The translations under genes and the position numbers were made by a program. The notes under the pieces were generated by a model that saw only the letters and a program-made list of their open reading frames with translations, did not search any database and had not been told where the DNA came from. Positions 17,185 through 19,371 of a stretch of DNA of 19,371 nt are shown here, piece by piece. Each line of letters opens with the position of its first letter. The stretch's first letter is position 1. The DNA comes from GCA-2719315 sp964448645 (GTDB taxonomy: Bacteria; Bacteroidota; Bacteroidia; Flavobacteriales; Flavobacteriaceae), in the NCBI GenBank assembly GCA_964448645.1, contig CAYUZY010000024.1, positions 1 to 19,371 on the forward strand, in the 5' to 3' direction.

Positions 17185-18066
17185 TTAATTATATCCAAAT
17201 CTCTTCAATTGATTTGGGCTAGATCTCCATTTTTTTGAAACTTTAACATATAATTCAATATGAATTTTCTTTCCGAAAAACTTTTCTAATTTTTTTCTAG
17301 TATTAATCCCTACCTTTTTTAAAGCCTTTCCTTTATTTCCAATAATTATTCCTTTTTGAGACTCCCTTTCTACGTTAATTATTGATCGAATTCTAATAAT
17401 TTTTTTGTCTTCAAAAAATTCTTCTGTATTTACTTCTACAGAATATGGAATCTCTTTTGAATAATTAATAAATATATTTTCTCTAACCGCTTCATTTACA
17501 AAAAATCTTTCTGGTCTATCTGTTAATTGATCCTTAGGAAAGTATGGAGGGAATTCTGGTAATTTTTCAATTAAAATTTCAAGAAGCTCTTTAACAAAAA
17601 ACCCTTTCAAAGCTGAGATAGGATAAATTTTAGCTTTAGGTAATTTTATGGCCCATGAATTAACTTCCTTTTCTAAAGAATCTTGATCAAAAAGATCAAT
17701 TTTATTTATTAAAACTAGTAATGGTACTTTAGCCTTTTTAATTTTATCAAAAATCGCTTCATCCTTTGTCTCAATATCGTTAATAGATGTCATATAAATT
17801 ATAATATCTGCGTCTAAAAGTGAATCTTTTACAGACTTCATCATAGAATCCTGCATTTTATATGAGGGTTTGATTACTCCTGGCGTATCAGATAAAACCA
17901 TTTGAAAATTATCTCCATTAATTATTCCTAAAATTCGATGTCTAGTTGTTTGAGCTTTAGCCGTTATAATAGAAATATCTTCTCCAACTAAAGAATTCAT
18001 CAATGTTGATTTACCAACATTTGGGTTTCCAATAATTGAAACAAAACCAGATTGATGTTTTTTCAA
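17185..18066 (-). CDS. era: ribosome-assembly GTPase Era
   Basis: Era binds the 3' end of 16S rRNA and assists 30S subunit maturation. The 293 residues match the family length. G motifs: GNPNVGKST (13-21), DTPG (60-63), NKID (121-124). A KH RNA-binding domain lies near 222-285 with its GxxG loop at GNKG (243-246). The start is TTG at 18064-18066: upstream the frame has no ATG before a stop, and the next Met (residue 23) lies inside the first G motif. This places KKHQSGFVSIIGN at the N-terminus, in line with Bacteroidota Era. A TTG start suggests modest translation. It is followed by der and divergent from the initiator tRNA gene. Confidence 0.97.
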   Translation of the reverse strand: MKKHQSGFVSIIGNPNVGKSTLMNSLVGEDISIITAKAQTTRHRILGIINGDNFQMVLSDTPGVIKPSYKMQDSMMKSVKDSLLDADIIIYMTSINDIETKDEAIFDKIKKAKVPLLVLINKIDLFDQDSLEKEVNSWAIKLPKAKIYPISALKGFFVKELLEILIEKLPEFPPYFPKDQLTDRPERFFVNEAVRENIFINYSKEIPYSVEVNTEEFFEDKKIIRIRSIINVERESQKGIIIGNKGKALKKVGINTRKKLEKFFGKKIHIELYVKVSKKWRSSPNQLKRFGYN

Positions 18067-18077
18067 AATTACTTTTC

Positions 18078-18098
18078 TGTAAAGATACAGTCTTTACA
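18078..18098. promoter_or_regulatory. 8-bp inverted repeat between era and tRNA-fMet
   Basis: TGTAAAGA (18078-18085) and TCTTTACA (18091-18098) are perfect inverted repeats with a 5-bp spacer. The dyad sits 11 bp upstream of the era start codon and just upstream of the tRNA promoter (18108). On the minus strand it includes TATCTTTA, one base off the TAnnTTTG -7 element, but no TTG lies at the right distance. It could be a protein-binding dyad or a hairpin in the era leader. Chance occurrence in AT-rich DNA is possible. Confidence 0.35.
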
Positions 18099-18107
18099 AA
18101 AAGGTTG

Positions 18108-18138
18108 TTGCACGGTCTAGTTTAAATTAATACATTTG
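18108..18138 (+). promoter_or_regulatory. promoter of the initiator tRNA gene
   Basis: TTG (18108-18110), 20-nt spacer, TACATTTG (18131-18138) matches the Bacteroidota consensus TTG-N17-23-TAnnTTTG. The -7 element ends 8 nt before the tRNA 5' base at 18147, so transcription starts essentially at the tRNA. The short GC-containing stretch CACGG just after the -33 element stands out from the AT-rich surroundings. Confidence 0.7.
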
Positions 18139-18146
18139 CAAACTAG

Positions 18147-18219
<73 letters not shown>

Positions 18220-18259
18220 CTAAAACAATAAAATGGTTATACAATTATAGTGTAATCGT

Positions 18260-18287
18260 TTTTTTTAACTTATAAATGTTAAAAAAA
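18260..18287. terminator. AT-only hairpin between the tRNA and the TPR-like gene
   Basis: TTTTTTTAAC (18260-18269) and GTTAAAAAAA (18278-18287) form a perfect 10-bp inverted repeat around an 8-nt loop, 40 bp after the tRNA and 40 bp beyond the stop of the convergent TPR-like gene. For minus-strand transcription the 3' arm ends in a T run, as in an intrinsic terminator; for plus-strand transcription it ends in A. The stem has a single G-C pair, so it is weak. The remainder of the 107-bp gap (18221-18327) shows nothing else. Confidence 0.35.
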
Positions 18288-18327
18288 TAAATAACTTTAA
18301 AAAAGAAAAATAATAGTTCTACTTATT

Positions 18328-19371
18328 TCAATTTAACGCATTTTGTTTATTATATCTATTCTGCATATTTTTTGTTTGTAACTCAAAATTATTTGATATT
18401 TTTTTTAAACGTTTATTTTTTTTTATTTTTTCAAGGTTTTCATATACCTTATTCCAATCTCTTAAAACAAAATAAGCTACAGCAACATTATAATATAATT
18501 CTCCTATAATTTTATCACCAATTCTAGTTCTTCTTTTTTTTGGTATATATTGTTGAATTGCAATATTCCATATTTCAATACATTTAAGTATATTTTTTTC
18601 AAATTCTTGAGTTATGTCATGACCATTATATTCTTCAAGTGTGTTTTTAAAAATATTGAAAGCGCTTTGTAAATCTGAGTAATCATATTTTCTTCCTTTG
18701 CCGCGGGCAATAGAATATCGGCTTTGTTTTAATGGAAATCCATAACTGTTATTTATTTCATATTTAAAATCTCCTAAGGCAGAATTATATAAGCTATAAT
18801 TCAATTTGGCTGCATGATTTTCTTTATTTTTTTCAAAAGCTTTTATTGCTTCGCCATAGGTTTTATACCTATATGATTTGAAAGAATTTCTAATGGATAT
18901 ACCTTCTTTTGAAATTAAGACTTTGTTATTTTTAACATCCTCAACGTATTTACTATAATTAAGAAAAGCTTCAATGTTATAAATTCCTCCTATTCTTTCT
19001 ATTGAAACACTATCATTTATTTTTTCTCTGTATTTAGATTCAATTGGAGCCCCATTTAAAGAAATAGAGTTGACAACAAATTTAATTGTTAAATCAGCCT
19101 CAGAAATTGATGGTGCGGTTTTATAACCAATTAACTTAATAACTTTGTTTTGGCTAGGAAAAGGAATAGGTAAATAAACAGATGTTAGATTAATAACTCT
19201 TGAAGTATATAATTTTATATTTTCCGGAAGCGGTGTTTCAGGAGGGATTAAATATTTTAATTGAACTTTTTTTGTGTTTGGTCTTTGTGCCTGTAAAATA
19301 TTAATTGAAAAAAAATAAACCAATGGGATAAAAACCAAAATTATAAATAGCTTTTTAAATTTATTATAAAA
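18328..19371 (-). CDS. secreted protein with TPR-like C-terminus, start outside the window (partial)
   Basis: I do not recognise this family. The frame is open to the last base of the window, and 347 codons plus the stop are visible. A TTG at 19338 could serve as start, but the codons before it read FYNKFKKLFII, the positively charged front of a signal peptide whose hydrophobic core continues as LVFIPLVYFFSINILQAQ. The true start is therefore almost certainly beyond 19371, with cleavage probably after AQ. The mature part has a beta-rich region (about 25-165 of the visible frame) followed by helices. The segment GELYYNVAVAYFVLRDWNKVYENLEKI near the C-terminus looks like a tetratricopeptide repeat. 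Periplasmic or surface location is likely; function unknown. Confidence 0.75.
   Translation of the reverse strand, partial: FYNKFKKLFIILVFIPLVYFFSINILQAQRPNTKKVQLKYLIPPETPLPENIKLYTSRVINLTSVYLPIPFPSQNKVIKLIGYKTAPSISEADLTIKFVVNSISLNGAPIESKYREKINDSVSIERIGGIYNIEAFLNYSKYVEDVKNNKVLISKEGISIRNSFKSYRYKTYGEAIKAFEKNKENHAAKLNYSLYNSALGDFKYEINNSYGFPLKQSRYSIARGKGRKYDYSDLQSAFNIFKNTLEEYNGHDITQEFEKNILKCIEIWNIAIQQYIPKKRRTRIGDKIIGELYYNVAVAYFVLRDWNKVYENLEKIKKNKRLKKISNNFELQTKNMQNRYNKQNALN

Noticed and set aside
19336..19338. TTG as the start of the right-edge gene
   Set aside because: It would cut the signal peptide in half; the charged N-region is encoded just upstream and the frame is open to the window end.

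Overview
This window looks like ordinary core chromosome from a strongly AT-rich member of the Bacteroidota, most likely Flavobacteriales. Four things support that. The 5' end of the 16S gene reads like Bacteroidota 16S. Promoters fit the TTG-N17-23-TAnnTTTG pattern of that phylum. No start codon has a clear Shine-Dalgarno sequence in front of it. Several genes belong to families typical of the phylum: a Porin_10-type putative porin, a DUF4136 lipoprotein, an M23 peptidase with the KYYYDPES N-terminus, and a LysRS with a C-terminal extension. I see no insertion sequence, integrase, prophage, CRISPR array or attachment site.

Layout. Positions 1-60 hold the first bases of a 16S rRNA gene on the minus strand, with a leader (61 to about 213) and a good promoter (220-249). 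A putative outer-membrane porin (minus) ends at 324, just before a terminator-like hairpin. Then come rnhB (+), a large lipoprotein with a C-terminal propeller-like region (+), lipB (-), lysS (+), and a three-gene minus-strand run transcribed as PLP-dependent deaminase-like enzyme, glucosaminidase/LysM lipoprotein, hemL (11263 down to 8262). Next are a DUF4136 lipoprotein (+), alaS (-), an M23 peptidase with a small MerR-type regulator (+), and the GTPase pair era and der (-). An initiator tRNA-Met (+, 18147-18219) with its own promoter follows. The right edge holds a minus-strand secreted TPR-like protein whose start lies outside the window.

Together the genes cover translation (16S, tRNA-fMet, lysS, alaS, and era and der for ribosome assembly), cofactors (lipB for lipoylation, hemL for the C5 route to heme), envelope (porin, three lipoproteins, and two wall hydrolases: M23 and GH73-type glucosaminidase), and RNA-DNA hybrid repair (rnhB). 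Packing is tight: four convergent gene pairs abut or overlap at their stop codons, leaving no room for conventional terminators.

I did not find a convincing new biological system. The points most worth a second look are the lipoprotein with a DUF3352-like front and propeller-like back, the PLP enzyme whose specificity residues match neither ACC deaminase nor D-cysteine desulfhydrase, the LysRS C-terminal extension, the lysine tract encoded by an AAAAAG repeat in the porin, the spacer-free convergent junctions, and a dyad between era and the tRNA.
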